A stretch of 64,000 nt of DNA from Alteromonas_E sp965248545 (GTDB lineage: Bacteria > Pseudomonadota > Gammaproteobacteria > Enterobacterales > Alteromonadaceae): NCBI GenBank assembly GCA_965248545.1, contig OZ252110.1, forward strand, positions 3,844,001-3,908,000. The letters are read 5' to 3'. Of this stretch, positions 7,893 to 16,695 are shown piece after piece (position 1 is the first letter of the stretch; each line of letters opens with the position of its first letter). Under the pieces are notes generated by a model that did not search any database, was not told where the DNA came from, and was given only the letters and a program-made list of their open reading frames with translations. Made by a program: the position numbers and the translations under genes.

Positions 7893-9236
7893 TTACTCAG
7901 TGACCTGTTTGACTATCGCTGAAATATGCGTAGCCCACTGGGTCGACAATCCATCATCGTTCGACTCAACCATGACCCGGATCAAGGGCTCGGTGCCGCT
8001 TTTGCGAAGTAACACTCGACCATTTTTGCCAAGTCCCTGCTCGGCTTCTTTTACCGCATTGATCACATCACTATGTTGTATAGGGTCAGTCTCGGTATTT
8101 TCAAACCGAACGTTCTGCAGAACTTGCGGATATTTTTCAAAACCACTAGAGAGATCATGCAGATTTAGACCCGAGTGTAACATTGCAGTTAATACCTGAA
8201 GGGCTGCCACAATGCCGTCACCGGTAGATGCACTGGCGAGATTTAGTACGTGACCGGAATTCTCGCCACCAATCTGCCAACCTTTTTCGTGCAACAACTC
8301 CATCACATAACGATCGCCGACATTGCTTCGAGCAAACGGTACCCCCAAACGCGAGAGCGCAACTTCGAGGCCTAGGTTACTCATTAAAGTACCGACAACA
8401 CCACCACTAAGACGCCCCGCCTTTAAAGCGTCTCTGGCGATAATATAAATTATCTGGTCACCGTCTATAACGTTACCTAAATGGTCAACCATCATTATGC
8501 GGTCGCCATCACCGTCGAGCGCAATACCCAAATCAGCTTGGGTCTCAACGACTTTTTCAACGATCGCCTTCATGCTGGTAGCACCAACTTGATGGTTGAT
8601 ATTAGTGCCGTTCGGGGATGTGCCAATTTCAATGACTTTTGCCCCCAGTTCACTCAAGACATTTGGCGCGATGTGATACGTTGCACCATGTGCACAGTCA
8701 ACGACTATTTTCAGTCCCTTGAGTGACAATTCTGAAGGGAACGTGCCCTTACAGAACTCAATATAACGACCAGCCGCATCATTGATACGAATCGCTTTAC
8801 CTAGTTTGTCTGAGGCTACGCACGTCATCGGCTCTTTCATTTGCGCTTCAATCGCTATCTCGATCGAATCATCTAATTTGAAACCATCTGATGAAAAGAA
8901 CTTAATCCCGTTGTCGTAATAAGGATTGTGTGAGGCGCTGATAACAATGCCAGCTTCAGAGCGAAATGTTTTGGTTAGATAAGCAATAGCTGGGGTCGGC
9001 ATCGGACCTAACAAGCCGATGTTGATTCCCGCTGCCGATAAACCTGCTTCAAGCGCGGATTCAAGCATGTAGCCCGAAATGCGAGTATCTTTACCAATTA
9101 GAACTTTGTTGGTTCCCTGACCCGCAAGCACCTTACCTGCTGCCCAGCCAAGTTTGGTTACGAATTCAGGGTTTATCGCGCTCTCGCCGACTTTACCTCT
9201 GATGCCATCAGTGCCGAAAAACTCTCGCTGCCCCAT
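7893..9236 (-). CDS. glmM: Phosphoglucosamine mutase
   Basis: GlmM converts glucosamine 6-phosphate to glucosamine 1-phosphate for UDP-GlcNAc, feeding peptidoglycan and LPS. The 447 residues include the active serine loop (ISASHNPYYDNGIKFF), the metal loop (DGDGDR), the sugar loop (GGENSGH) and the C-terminal phosphate-binding loop (RKSGTEPLIRVM). It follows folP by ten bases on the same strand, the standard gammaproteobacterial ftsH-folP-glmM order. Confidence 0.98.
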   Translation of the reverse strand: MGQREFFGTDGIRGKVGESAINPEFVTKLGWAAGKVLAGQGTNKVLIGKDTRISGYMLESALEAGLSAAGINIGLLGPMPTPAIAYLTKTFRSEAGIVISASHNPYYDNGIKFFSSDGFKLDDSIEIAIEAQMKEPMTCVASDKLGKAIRINDAAGRYIEFCKGTFPSELSLKGLKIVVDCAHGATYHIAPNVLSELGAKVIEIGTSPNGTNINHQVGATSMKAIVEKVVETQADLGIALDGDGDRIMMVDHLGNVIDGDQIIYIIARDALKAGRLSGGVVGTLMSNLGLEVALSRLGVPFARSNVGDRYVMELLHEKGWQIGGENSGHVLNLASASTGDGIVAALQVLTAMLHSGLNLHDLSSGFEKYPQVLQNVRFENTETDPIQHSDVINAVKEAEQGLGKNGRVLLRKSGTEPLIRVMVESNDDGLSTQWATHISAIVKQVTE

Positions 9237-9246
9237 ACATCCTCTC

Positions 9247-10068
9247 TTATTTTAATAATTTTTGCGTAGCCGAAACGACTTTTAGCGCGTCTACCGTTTC
9301 ATCTACATCGTGCACTCTAATAATGTGAGCGCCATACTGTGCAGCCATTGTAGCGGCTGCAATACTAGACGCCAACCGTTGATCAACAGGTTTATCCGTA
9401 ACGGCGCCTAACATAGACTTGCGCGAAACCCCGATCAACAGTGGAAAACTCAATTCTAGAAACGTTGGAATTGCATTAAACAATTGATAATTGTGTTCAA
9501 GTGTTTTACCAAATCCAAAGCCAGGGTCCAAGGCTATTTCGCTGCGCGCTATACCGCCTTGTACGCATGCCTCAACCCGTTGCAACAGAAACGCGATCAC
9601 GTCTGCCACGCAATCCTCGTATTGGGGGTTGTGTTGCATAGTGCGAGGCTGTCCTTGCATGTGCATCAAACACACCGGCACCTGCAGCGATGAAACTGCA
9701 GCAATCGCGCCCTCGGCACGCAGAGCATTGACGTCATTAATCATGTTGGCTCCAGCACCAACGCCAGCGCGCATCACCTCAGTTTTACTGGTATCCAATG
9801 AAATTGGAATATCGCTGTGCTCTCGAATTGCCTCAATAACCGGAATAACGCGGTCCAATTCTTGTTGCACACCAACCGCTTTAGCGCCGGGTCGCGTCGA
9901 CTCGCCGCCAATATCAAGAATATTCGCGCCTTGCGCAACCATTTGCAGGGCATGCTTAAGCGCCTGTTCGACATTTGAATTGTGGCCACCATCCGAAAAG
10001 GAATCAGGCGTAACATTTAAAATACCCATTACTTGGGGTTGCGAGATAGCCGCTATTGAAAATGACAA
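9247..10068 (-). CDS. folP: Dihydropteroate synthase
   Basis: FolP joins p-aminobenzoate to dihydropterin pyrophosphate in folate synthesis and is the sulfonamide target. The 273-residue TIM barrel shows GILNVTPDSFSDGG, DIGGESTRPGA, DPGFGFGKT and GVSRKSMLG. No ATG precedes the first conserved strand, so a TTG start at 10068 is inferred, with AAGGT about seven bases upstream. It is co-oriented with glmM and separated from ftsH by a terminator-like hairpin. Confidence 0.97.
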   Translation of the reverse strand: MSFSIAAISQPQVMGILNVTPDSFSDGGHNSNVEQALKHALQMVAQGANILDIGGESTRPGAKAVGVQQELDRVIPVIEAIREHSDIPISLDTSKTEVMRAGVGAGANMINDVNALRAEGAIAAVSSLQVPVCLMHMQGQPRTMQHNPQYEDCVADVIAFLLQRVEACVQGGIARSEIALDPGFGFGKTLEHNYQLFNAIPTFLELSFPLLIGVSRKSMLGAVTDKPVDQRLASSIAAATMAAQYGAHIIRVHDVDETVDALKVVSATQKLLK

Positions 10069-10134
10069 AGTGTTACCTTAATTAACCTTACACAACGACT
10101 ATCATAACGATAAAAGTTGCCATGCTGAAATACA

Positions 10135-10162
10135 AAAAACGCCGGGGTTAACCAGCGTTTTT
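10135..10162 (-). terminator. Terminator between ftsH and folP
   Basis: AAAAACGC and GCGTTTTT flank a loop that itself contains the palindrome GGTTAACC. Read on minus, the stem ends in a T run about 30 bases after the ftsH stop. It may be only partial, since folP follows 70 bases later. Confidence 0.7.
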
Positions 10163-10189
10163 AATCACTTTTGGGTGTTCAAATGAACT

Positions 10190-12127
10190 CTAGTGAGTCG
10201 CATCACCTGGCTTGCCGTCAGCAGTGTCGGAAGATTCTTTTCCGCTCACGTCCTGCTTAACTTCTGCACCACCACTCGGCTTGTCATTGTCATTTGACTT
10301 CGAGTGGTCCCAATCGGATGGTGGGCGTACATCAGTTCTTGCCATCAGGTCATCGATTTGTTTTGCATCAATCGTTTCGTATTTCATCAATGCATCTTTC
10401 ATCGAGTGCAAGATATCGATATTGTCTTTTAAGATATTCTCTGCGCGCTCATAATTGCGGTCAATCAAAGACTTAATTTCTGCATCGATAGCGCGAGCTG
10501 TATCGTCAGACATGTGAGACGCTTTCGACATGCTGCGACCGAGGAATACTTCGCCCTCTTCCTCAGCATATAACATTGGCCCCATTTTGTTAGACAAGCC
10601 CCACTGGGTGACCATTTTACGTGCTATATCCGTCGCTCGCTCGATGTCGTTTGATGCGCCCGTTGTGACTTTGTCATCGCCGTAAATAATTTGCTCTGCA
10701 ATACGACCACCGAACAAACTAGAAATCATACTCTCTAAATGCTGTTTGCTATGACTAACGCGGTCTTGTTCAGGCAAATACATGGTGACACCCAACGCTC
10801 TACCACGCGGAATGATGGACACCTTATATACTGGGTCATGCTCTGGCACCAAACGACCCACAATAGCGTGACCCGCTTCATGGTAAGCCGTCATCGTTTT
10901 CTCGTCTTCAGACATAACCATCGATTTACGCTCAGAGCCCATCATGATTTTGTCTTTGGCTTTGTCGAACTCTTCCATCGCAACCAAACGTTTGTTTGAG
11001 CGTGCGGCAAACAGAGCGGCTTCATTGACCAAGTTAGCTAGGTCTGCACCAGAGAATCCAGGTGTGCCGCGCGCGATTACTGACGCTTCTACGTTATCGG
11101 CGATTGGAACTTTGCGCATGTGCACTTTCAAAATCTGTTCGCGGCCGCGAATGTCAGGTAACCCGACCACGACTTGTCGGTCAAAACGACCCGGTCGCAA
11201 TAATGCAGGATCGAGAACGTCAGGTCGGTTAGTCGCTGCAATCACGATAATACCTTCATGCCCCTCGAAACCGTCCATTTCGACCAACATCTGGTTTAAT
11301 GTTTGTTCACGCTCATCGTGTCCACCACCGAGGCCAGCGCCACGTTGACGGCCTACAGCGTCGATTTCGTCAATAAAGATAATGCAAGGCGCTGATTTTT
11401 TTGCTTGCTCAAACATGTCCCGCACACGGCTCGCACCAACACCGACAAACATTTCGACGAAGTCAGAACCAGAGATGGTAAAGAACGGTACTTTTGCTTC
11501 ACCGGCAATGGCCTTGGCGAGCAGTGTCTTACCGGTCCCAGGAGGACCAACCATCAACACGCCTTTCGGGATTTTACCGCCAAGTTTTTGGAACTTGGAA
11601 GGGTCTCTTAAAAAATCAACCAATTCGGCCACGTCTTCTTTCGCTTCATCACAACCTGCCACGTCGGCAAAGGTCGTCTTGATTTGGTCTTCGCCAAGCA
11701 AGCGCGCTTTGCTCTTACCGAAAGACATGGCGCCGCGGCCACCGCCACCCTGCATTTGACGCATGAAGAAAATCCATACACCAATCAGTAGTAGCATTGG
11801 GAACCAAGAAATGAAAATCGTACCCAACAGTGATGGTGATTCAGGCGGCTCGCCCAATACTCTGACGTCTTGCTTGATCAAATCTGAAATTAGCTGTTCG
11901 TCGAAGTACGGAATATACGTGACGAAAGTCTCGCCTGAACGACGGGTCCCTCTAATTTCACGCGCATCGCTATTGATGCGAACCTCACGAACATTACCTT
12001 GGCTAACCTCTTTAATAAAGGTGGTGTAGTCAGTTTGTGCTCTTGATGACTCGCCTGGAGAAAAACTCTGGAACACCGACATTAATACAACGGCGATTAC
12101 TAACCAGAGAATTAAATTTTTTGCCAT
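10190..12127 (-). CDS. ftsH: ATP-dependent zinc metalloprotease FtsH
   Basis: FtsH is the membrane-bound AAA+ protease that removes unassembled membrane proteins and, in enterics, LpxC and sigma-32. An N-terminal membrane helix (AKNLILWLVIAVVLM) and a second helix near residue 110 bracket a periplasmic domain. The AAA domain has Walker A GPPGTGKT, Walker B IIFIDEIDAVG and the second region of homology ATNRPDVLDPALLRPGRFDR. The protease site is HEAGH. The tail is rich in Asp, Ser and Lys. An in-frame TTG at 12136 exists, but the ATG at 12127 matches the family N-terminus MAKNLILW. rlmE lies upstream, as usual. Confidence 0.98.
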   Translation of the reverse strand: MAKNLILWLVIAVVLMSVFQSFSPGESSRAQTDYTTFIKEVSQGNVREVRINSDAREIRGTRRSGETFVTYIPYFDEQLISDLIKQDVRVLGEPPESPSLLGTIFISWFPMLLLIGVWIFFMRQMQGGGGRGAMSFGKSKARLLGEDQIKTTFADVAGCDEAKEDVAELVDFLRDPSKFQKLGGKIPKGVLMVGPPGTGKTLLAKAIAGEAKVPFFTISGSDFVEMFVGVGASRVRDMFEQAKKSAPCIIFIDEIDAVGRQRGAGLGGGHDEREQTLNQMLVEMDGFEGHEGIIVIAATNRPDVLDPALLRPGRFDRQVVVGLPDIRGREQILKVHMRKVPIADNVEASVIARGTPGFSGADLANLVNEAALFAARSNKRLVAMEEFDKAKDKIMMGSERKSMVMSEDEKTMTAYHEAGHAIVGRLVPEHDPVYKVSIIPRGRALGVTMYLPEQDRVSHSKQHLESMISSLFGGRIAEQIIYGDDKVTTGASNDIERATDIARKMVTQWGLSNKMGPMLYAEEEGEVFLGRSMSKASHMSDDTARAIDAEIKSLIDRNYERAENILKDNIDILHSMKDALMKYETIDAKQIDDLMARTDVRPPSDWDHSKSNDNDKPSGGAEVKQDVSGKESSDTADGKPGDATH

Positions 12128-12251
12128 GTCGCTCAACGCTTTAAACCTCGTAAAAAATTTGCAAATACTGCTCTTTTGTTTATCGGTGTCATTCGCGAGA
12201 ATTCAACCCAAAAACAAAAAAATAACCTTAGGCGTATTAATTGTAACCTTA

Positions 12252-12881
12252 CTACACCTTATAACCCGTCGCCACTAAATACACCTCTCTCGATCGGGCT
12301 CTGGACGAATCCGGTTTGCGTGTCTTGAGTACTTTGAATGCGCTCTTGACGTCGCGAAAAAACTGATCGAAACCCTCGCCCTGGAATACTTTGATTACAA
12401 ATGCACCATTCGGTTTCAATACCGAGTGACACATATCAAGTGCCAATTCGCATAAGTACATTGAACGCGCTTGGTCAACAGAGCCATTGCCGCTCATGTT
12501 GGGTGCCATATCGCTCAATACTATATCTACGGTGTTACCGCCGATTCTGTTCAATAGCGTGTCTAAAACACTCTCTTCGCGGAAGTCACCTTGCAGAAAA
12601 TCAACGCCTGCAAGCGGGTCCATTGGTAAAATATCACATGCAATGACTTGACCGTTCGCTCCCACTAAATCTGCCGATAATTGTGACCAACCACCGGGAG
12701 CAGCGCCCAAATCAACCACAGTCATACCAGGCTTGATCAAGCGGTCTTTTTCTTGAATCGCTTCTAATTTGAAGACCGCACGTGATCGCAAACCCATCTT
12801 TTGAGCTTTCTGTACGTAGTGATCATCGAAGTGTTCTTTAAGCCAGCGTTTACTGCTAGCGGAATGTTTCTTTTTTGTCAT
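12252..12881 (-). CDS. rlmE: 23S rRNA (uridine2552-2'-O)-methyltransferase RlmE
   Basis: RlmE (FtsJ/RrmJ) methylates U2552 in the A loop of 23S rRNA. At 209 residues it matches the E. coli length. The SAM site is VVDLGAAPGGWSQ, and the catalytic Lys-Asp-Lys-Glu set is placed in the usual blocks (SRAVFKL, LSDMAPN, VIKVFQGEG). It is divergent from yhbY and upstream of ftsH, the classic arrangement. Confidence 0.97.
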   Translation of the reverse strand: MTKKKHSASSKRWLKEHFDDHYVQKAQKMGLRSRAVFKLEAIQEKDRLIKPGMTVVDLGAAPGGWSQLSADLVGANGQVIACDILPMDPLAGVDFLQGDFREESVLDTLLNRIGGNTVDIVLSDMAPNMSGNGSVDQARSMYLCELALDMCHSVLKPNGAFVIKVFQGEGFDQFFRDVKSAFKVLKTRKPDSSRARSREVYLVATGYKV

Positions 12882-12975
12882 TCAGCGCAATGTTTGTCGT
12901 ATTGCTCGTTAGATGGCGTTAGAATAGCGCTTTTCAAGAGACATTACGTCATCAAATTGTAAGAAAATTGGTACG

Positions 12976-13272
12976 ATGAATTTAACAACGAAACAAAAGC
13001 AGTTCCTTAAAGGACTCGCACATGACAAAAAACCGATAGTCCAGCTTGGCAATAACGGCCTGACCGAGGGCGTGGTTGCAGAAATCGAAAATGCCCTGGG
13101 CCACCATGAACTGATCAAAGTCAAAATCCCAACCGATGACCGCGATGAAAAGCAATTAATTGCTGACGCCATTGTGCGTGAGACGCACTCGAATAAGATC
13201 CAAATCATTGGGCATACACTAGTGTTATACAAACCAAGCGACGAGCCAAAAATTATCTTGCCACGTCGCTAA
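12976..13272 (+). CDS. yhbY: Ribosome assembly RNA-binding protein YhbY
   Basis: This 98-residue CRM-domain (CRS1/YhbY) protein binds the pre-50S ribosome. The signature VQLGNNGLTEGVVAEIENAL, containing the GNNG loop, and LIKVKIPT are present. It is divergent from rlmE, with about 94 bases holding both promoters. The position beside rlmE-ftsH is the conserved one, so function is confidently inferred from family and context. Confidence 0.95.
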   Translation: MNLTTKQKQFLKGLAHDKKPIVQLGNNGLTEGVVAEIENALGHHELIKVKIPTDDRDEKQLIADAIVRETHSNKIQIIGHTLVLYKPSDEPKIILPRR

Positions 13273-13306
13273 CCATAAGCTTTCCCTACAACGACAGATA
13301 AAAACT

Positions 13307-14086
13307 ATGAAAATTACACCTTCAATGACTGCCATCGTAACAGGTGGTTGCTCTGGATTGGGCCACGCAACGGCGGCTAAATTTCGTGAGCTAGGACTTA
13401 ATGTTGCCATCTTTGATATGAATGCTGAACAAGGACAACAACGAGTCGAAGAACTTGGCGCCGAACAAACACTGTTTTGCCAAGTAGACGTGCGCGATGC
13501 CGCGTCGGTTGAAAATGCAGTTAACGCAGTGGTCGAACGATTTGGCAATCTGCGCGTGCTGGTAAATTGTGCTGGTGTTGCTCCCGCCAAACGTTTACTT
13601 GATCGCGATGGCGAAGCGATGCCGTTGGATGCCTTCCAATCCGTTATTGAGATCAACCTTATTGGTTCTTTCAATGTCGCCCGTTGTGCTGCTGCCGCTA
13701 TGGCTAAACAAGAACCGGTTGGCGAAGCCAATGAACGCGGCTTGATTGTCAATACCGCATCTGTTGCTGGCTATGAAGGTCAAATAGGCCAGACTGCTTA
13801 CGCGGCAAGTAAAGGCGGTATCATTGGGTTAGGGCTTCCAATGGCTAGAGACTTGGCGAAAGTCGGTGTACGAGTTAACACCATTGCGCCGGGTATTATG
13901 GGCACGCCAATGCTGCTCGCAATGCCAGAAAATGTACAAGACGCACTGAAAGCAAATGTACCTTTCCCAAATCGTCTAGGTTTACCGGAAGAGTTTGCCA
14001 AACTCGCCGTGCATATGATCGAAAATGCCTACTTGAATGGAGAAACAGTGCGCTTAGACGGCGCATTGCGTATGCCGCCAAAATAA
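13307..14086 (+). CDS. SDR-family oxidoreductase, 3-hydroxyacyl-CoA dehydrogenase type 2-like
   Basis: This 259-residue short-chain dehydrogenase has the NAD-binding TGGCSGLG motif, NCAGVAP, a catalytic Ser in VNTASVAG and YAASK (Tyr and Lys). The pattern of sequence around DVRDAASV, the long loop before GLIVNTASVAGYEGQ and IMGTPMLLAMPENVQ resemble the type 2 3-hydroxyacyl-CoA / 2-methyl-3-hydroxybutyryl-CoA dehydrogenases used in fatty acid or isoleucine breakdown. That substrate assignment is an inference. No other beta-oxidation gene is adjacent. It is 34 bases after yhbY and could share its transcript. Confidence 0.85.
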   Translation: MKITPSMTAIVTGGCSGLGHATAAKFRELGLNVAIFDMNAEQGQQRVEELGAEQTLFCQVDVRDAASVENAVNAVVERFGNLRVLVNCAGVAPAKRLLDRDGEAMPLDAFQSVIEINLIGSFNVARCAAAAMAKQEPVGEANERGLIVNTASVAGYEGQIGQTAYAASKGGIIGLGLPMARDLAKVGVRVNTIAPGIMGTPMLLAMPENVQDALKANVPFPNRLGLPEEFAKLAVHMIENAYLNGETVRLDGALRMPPK

Positions 14087-14124
14087 AAACTGGCTTAGGA
14101 TGGACTGATTAGTGGAATCACTAA

Positions 14125-16518
14125 TCAGTCTGCGCCACCATTAACTATATTCGCAATGTTATACAAACGATTAACCGCATGGTAGTTAACGCTTCCTTTT
14201 GGATATCGCCCCTTGCTATTTAACTGCCCAGCCTCCACTTGCATCAATAAATTGATTGCTTGATCAACGGTCTCGACGGCATAAATTTGGAATTCACCTG
14301 CCTCAATGGCGCGCACGACAACATCATCGAGCATCAAATTGATTTGATTTGAGGCCGGGATGATTACACCTTGATTGCCAGTTAACCCTCGGTGTTTACA
14401 TAAGTCAAAGTAACCCTCAATTTTCTCATTAACACCGCCAACCGCTTGCACTTCACCGTATTGATTGATGGATCCGGTTATCGCGAGTTCTTGCGTCGCT
14501 GGTATCTCTGTCAGCGCTGATATCAACGCCAATAGTTCCCCCAGTGATGCACTATCACCGTCGATATGTCCGTATGACTGTTCCAATGCGATATTTGCCG
14601 ACAAGGTCAGCGGAAAGTACTGGGCATATTTGTTGCCCAGATAGCCAGTTAACAACATCACGCCTTTACTGTGAATCGGTTGCCCCAATTCCACCTCGCG
14701 CTCAATATCGACCACACCAGAAGCCCCTGCGTACACAGTGGATGTGATCCGCGCAGGCGTTCCGAAAGTGGTATCCCCGATCTCAAGGACGGTAAGCCCA
14801 TTGACCTTGCCTACAGCCTTGCCTTCAGTGGCGATCAATACGTGGCCTTCTTTGATATCGTCGAGCAACGCCCCTTTCACGCGACCGGTACGACGTCGCT
14901 TGGCTGCTAGCGCGTCCGTTATATGTTGTAACTCAAGGAAATCATGGTGATGCTTCTGGGCGAAATAATTGGCTTCTTTGAGTAATTCAATGACATCAGC
15001 AAAGCGTGCCGAAAGTTTGGTTTGATGCTCCGCCATCCGCATAGAATACGTTGCCAGGCGGGCCATAGCAGGTTCACTGATCCCCTCTAGTCCGAGCAGC
15101 AGAACCTGATGCCGAACTCTGCCAACAAAATCATGTAGGGTATTTTCACGCAATGGGATTTCGTGGTCAAAATCGACCAATACCCTGAACAGTTCATCAA
15201 ACTCGTCGTCGTAGTCCTGCAAGGTGTAATACAGATCTCGAGACCCCATGAGAATAACTTTTACATTCAGTTCAATTGGTTGCGGTGACAAAGTAATAGA
15301 GTTGACCATACCGACATCTTGTTGAGGAAGATCCATCTTCAATGTGGAGAACTTTAAGGCCAACTTGAGGGTTTCCCACACATAAGGATGTTGTACCATT
15401 TTGTCTGCGTCCAGCAGCAAATAGCCGCCATTGGCACGGTGCAACGCGCCACTGCGAATCATGCTGTAGTTGGTGAATGCGACGCCTTGGGAGCTGTTAT
15501 ATTCAATTTTACCGAACAGATTTTGATGGGTTGGATTGGGCTCATAAATAACGGGGGCACCATCCGTAATACCGTGCGAGGTCAGAATGTTGGGTAAGAA
15601 TTGTTCTTTCAGAATTCCCTTGCGATCGAACTCTTCGGCTTTGTCCTCTTTACTTTCCAATGCCAACAGTTCGAGAACTGTTTCGATCATCGGTGTTTTT
15701 ATCTGACGCAAATACTTCAATACTGCAAGTTGCGACGCATATTTGTGCTCAAGATTTTTGAGCAAAGGGCGTATACCCTGTTCAGCCGTTGTGCGTTTCA
15801 ACTCACGTAACTGTTCAGAATGTTCACGCTTCCACAGTGGTAATTCGATCAACGCTTCACTGAGCTTGTCTTCCAAAGCATCAATCAGCTGATAAAACCC
15901 AGTGCGTTGCTGTTCGTCGAGCTTACTAAATTCTGCATCGCTAATAGGTTTGCCATCGACAATGGGTGAAAATGTGATCGTGCCACCGTCTTCATATAGT
16001 GCGACGCTATTCGCTTGTGCCACTTGTTCTACCGCGTCGATTGCGTGGTCGTATTTTAACTCGAACTGACGCCCAAGCGCCGCTTTACGACGCTGGTATC
16101 CGGGATTTTCGAACGCTGCGGGAAACGTATCCAAGACGTCATCAATTAATCCATCAATGTCGGCAACGAGACGTTTGCTCTCCCCCGCTACCAATCGCAT
16201 AGACAGCGGTTGGCGTTCATCGTCAAAATTGTTGATGTACAACCAATCATCGGGCGTCGACTTGTGTTTGACCGCTTTTTCAACGTAGTCGTGGACTAAT
16301 GTATAGCGCCCGGTCGCCGGTTCCCCCATGACGTAAAGATTGTAGCCCGTTGCATCAATGCCCAAGCCGAAACTCAGCGCTTCTCTCGCACGGTCTTGGC
16401 CGATAAAGGTTGCTTGTAAGGCGCTTTCGTCCGCCAATGCGTGTTGGATATGCGATAAATTAGGTGAGGCACTGAGTTGCTCAACTTTGAGCGGTTCAAC
16501 GGTTTTCAAACTTTGCAT
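14125..16518 (-). CDS. Lon-family ATP-dependent protease (LonB/YcbZ-like, AAA_32 type)
   Basis: This protein of about 797 residues has an N-terminal ATPase-like region and a C-terminal Lon (S16) protease domain. The catalytic Ser lies in DGDSASLG and the Lys in GGVNEKIEG. The nucleotide loop reads GEPATGRYT, with Arg where a classic Walker A has Lys. Arg at this place is, as I recall, common in this subfamily, which is distinct from the heat-shock Lon. Substrates are not known. In-frame TTG 16584 and ATG 16560 lie upstream; the ATG at 16518 fits the family N-terminus (SLKTVEPLKVEQL) and sits downstream of a possible promoter. It is divergent from leuS. Confidence 0.9.
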   Translation of the reverse strand: MQSLKTVEPLKVEQLSASPNLSHIQHALADESALQATFIGQDRAREALSFGLGIDATGYNLYVMGEPATGRYTLVHDYVEKAVKHKSTPDDWLYINNFDDERQPLSMRLVAGESKRLVADIDGLIDDVLDTFPAAFENPGYQRRKAALGRQFELKYDHAIDAVEQVAQANSVALYEDGGTITFSPIVDGKPISDAEFSKLDEQQRTGFYQLIDALEDKLSEALIELPLWKREHSEQLRELKRTTAEQGIRPLLKNLEHKYASQLAVLKYLRQIKTPMIETVLELLALESKEDKAEEFDRKGILKEQFLPNILTSHGITDGAPVIYEPNPTHQNLFGKIEYNSSQGVAFTNYSMIRSGALHRANGGYLLLDADKMVQHPYVWETLKLALKFSTLKMDLPQQDVGMVNSITLSPQPIELNVKVILMGSRDLYYTLQDYDDEFDELFRVLVDFDHEIPLRENTLHDFVGRVRHQVLLLGLEGISEPAMARLATYSMRMAEHQTKLSARFADVIELLKEANYFAQKHHHDFLELQHITDALAAKRRRTGRVKGALLDDIKEGHVLIATEGKAVGKVNGLTVLEIGDTTFGTPARITSTVYAGASGVVDIEREVELGQPIHSKGVMLLTGYLGNKYAQYFPLTLSANIALEQSYGHIDGDSASLGELLALISALTEIPATQELAITGSINQYGEVQAVGGVNEKIEGYFDLCKHRGLTGNQGVIIPASNQINLMLDDVVVRAIEAGEFQIYAVETVDQAINLLMQVEAGQLNSKGRYPKGSVNYHAVNRLYNIANIVNGGAD

Positions 16519-16548
16519 AGATGGTTTTATTATTGACTTTGAACACAG

Positions 16549-16577
16549 TGTACACCGCATTAAAAAGCTTGTGTCAA
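16549..16577 (-). promoter_or_regulatory. Possible promoter of the Lon-family protease gene
   Basis: On the minus strand a perfect TTGACA (16577-16572) is followed after 17 bases by TGTACA, or after 19 by TACACT. It would place transcription initiation just upstream of the ATG at 16518 and argues against the longer in-frame starts. Confidence 0.35.
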
Positions 16578-16695
16578 GAGACAAACTTTTTTTCTCAAAT
16601 AGCCCGTTACAAGGCTGTTGTTAGCGATTGCGTTAAGGTATTCTTAGCAGCTTTATGTAAACCAACACTAACCCCTTACGGAATCAACAGCTGCA

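Noticed and set aside
9491..10081. 196-residue open frame on plus strand opposite folP
   Set aside because: It lies wholly antisense to the well-supported folP, is rich in Cys/Ser/Thr and has no family features.
13225..13752. 175-residue frame on minus opposite the SDR gene
   Set aside because: Shadow of a gene with clear SDR motifs; composition is Ser/Ala-rich and not protein-like.
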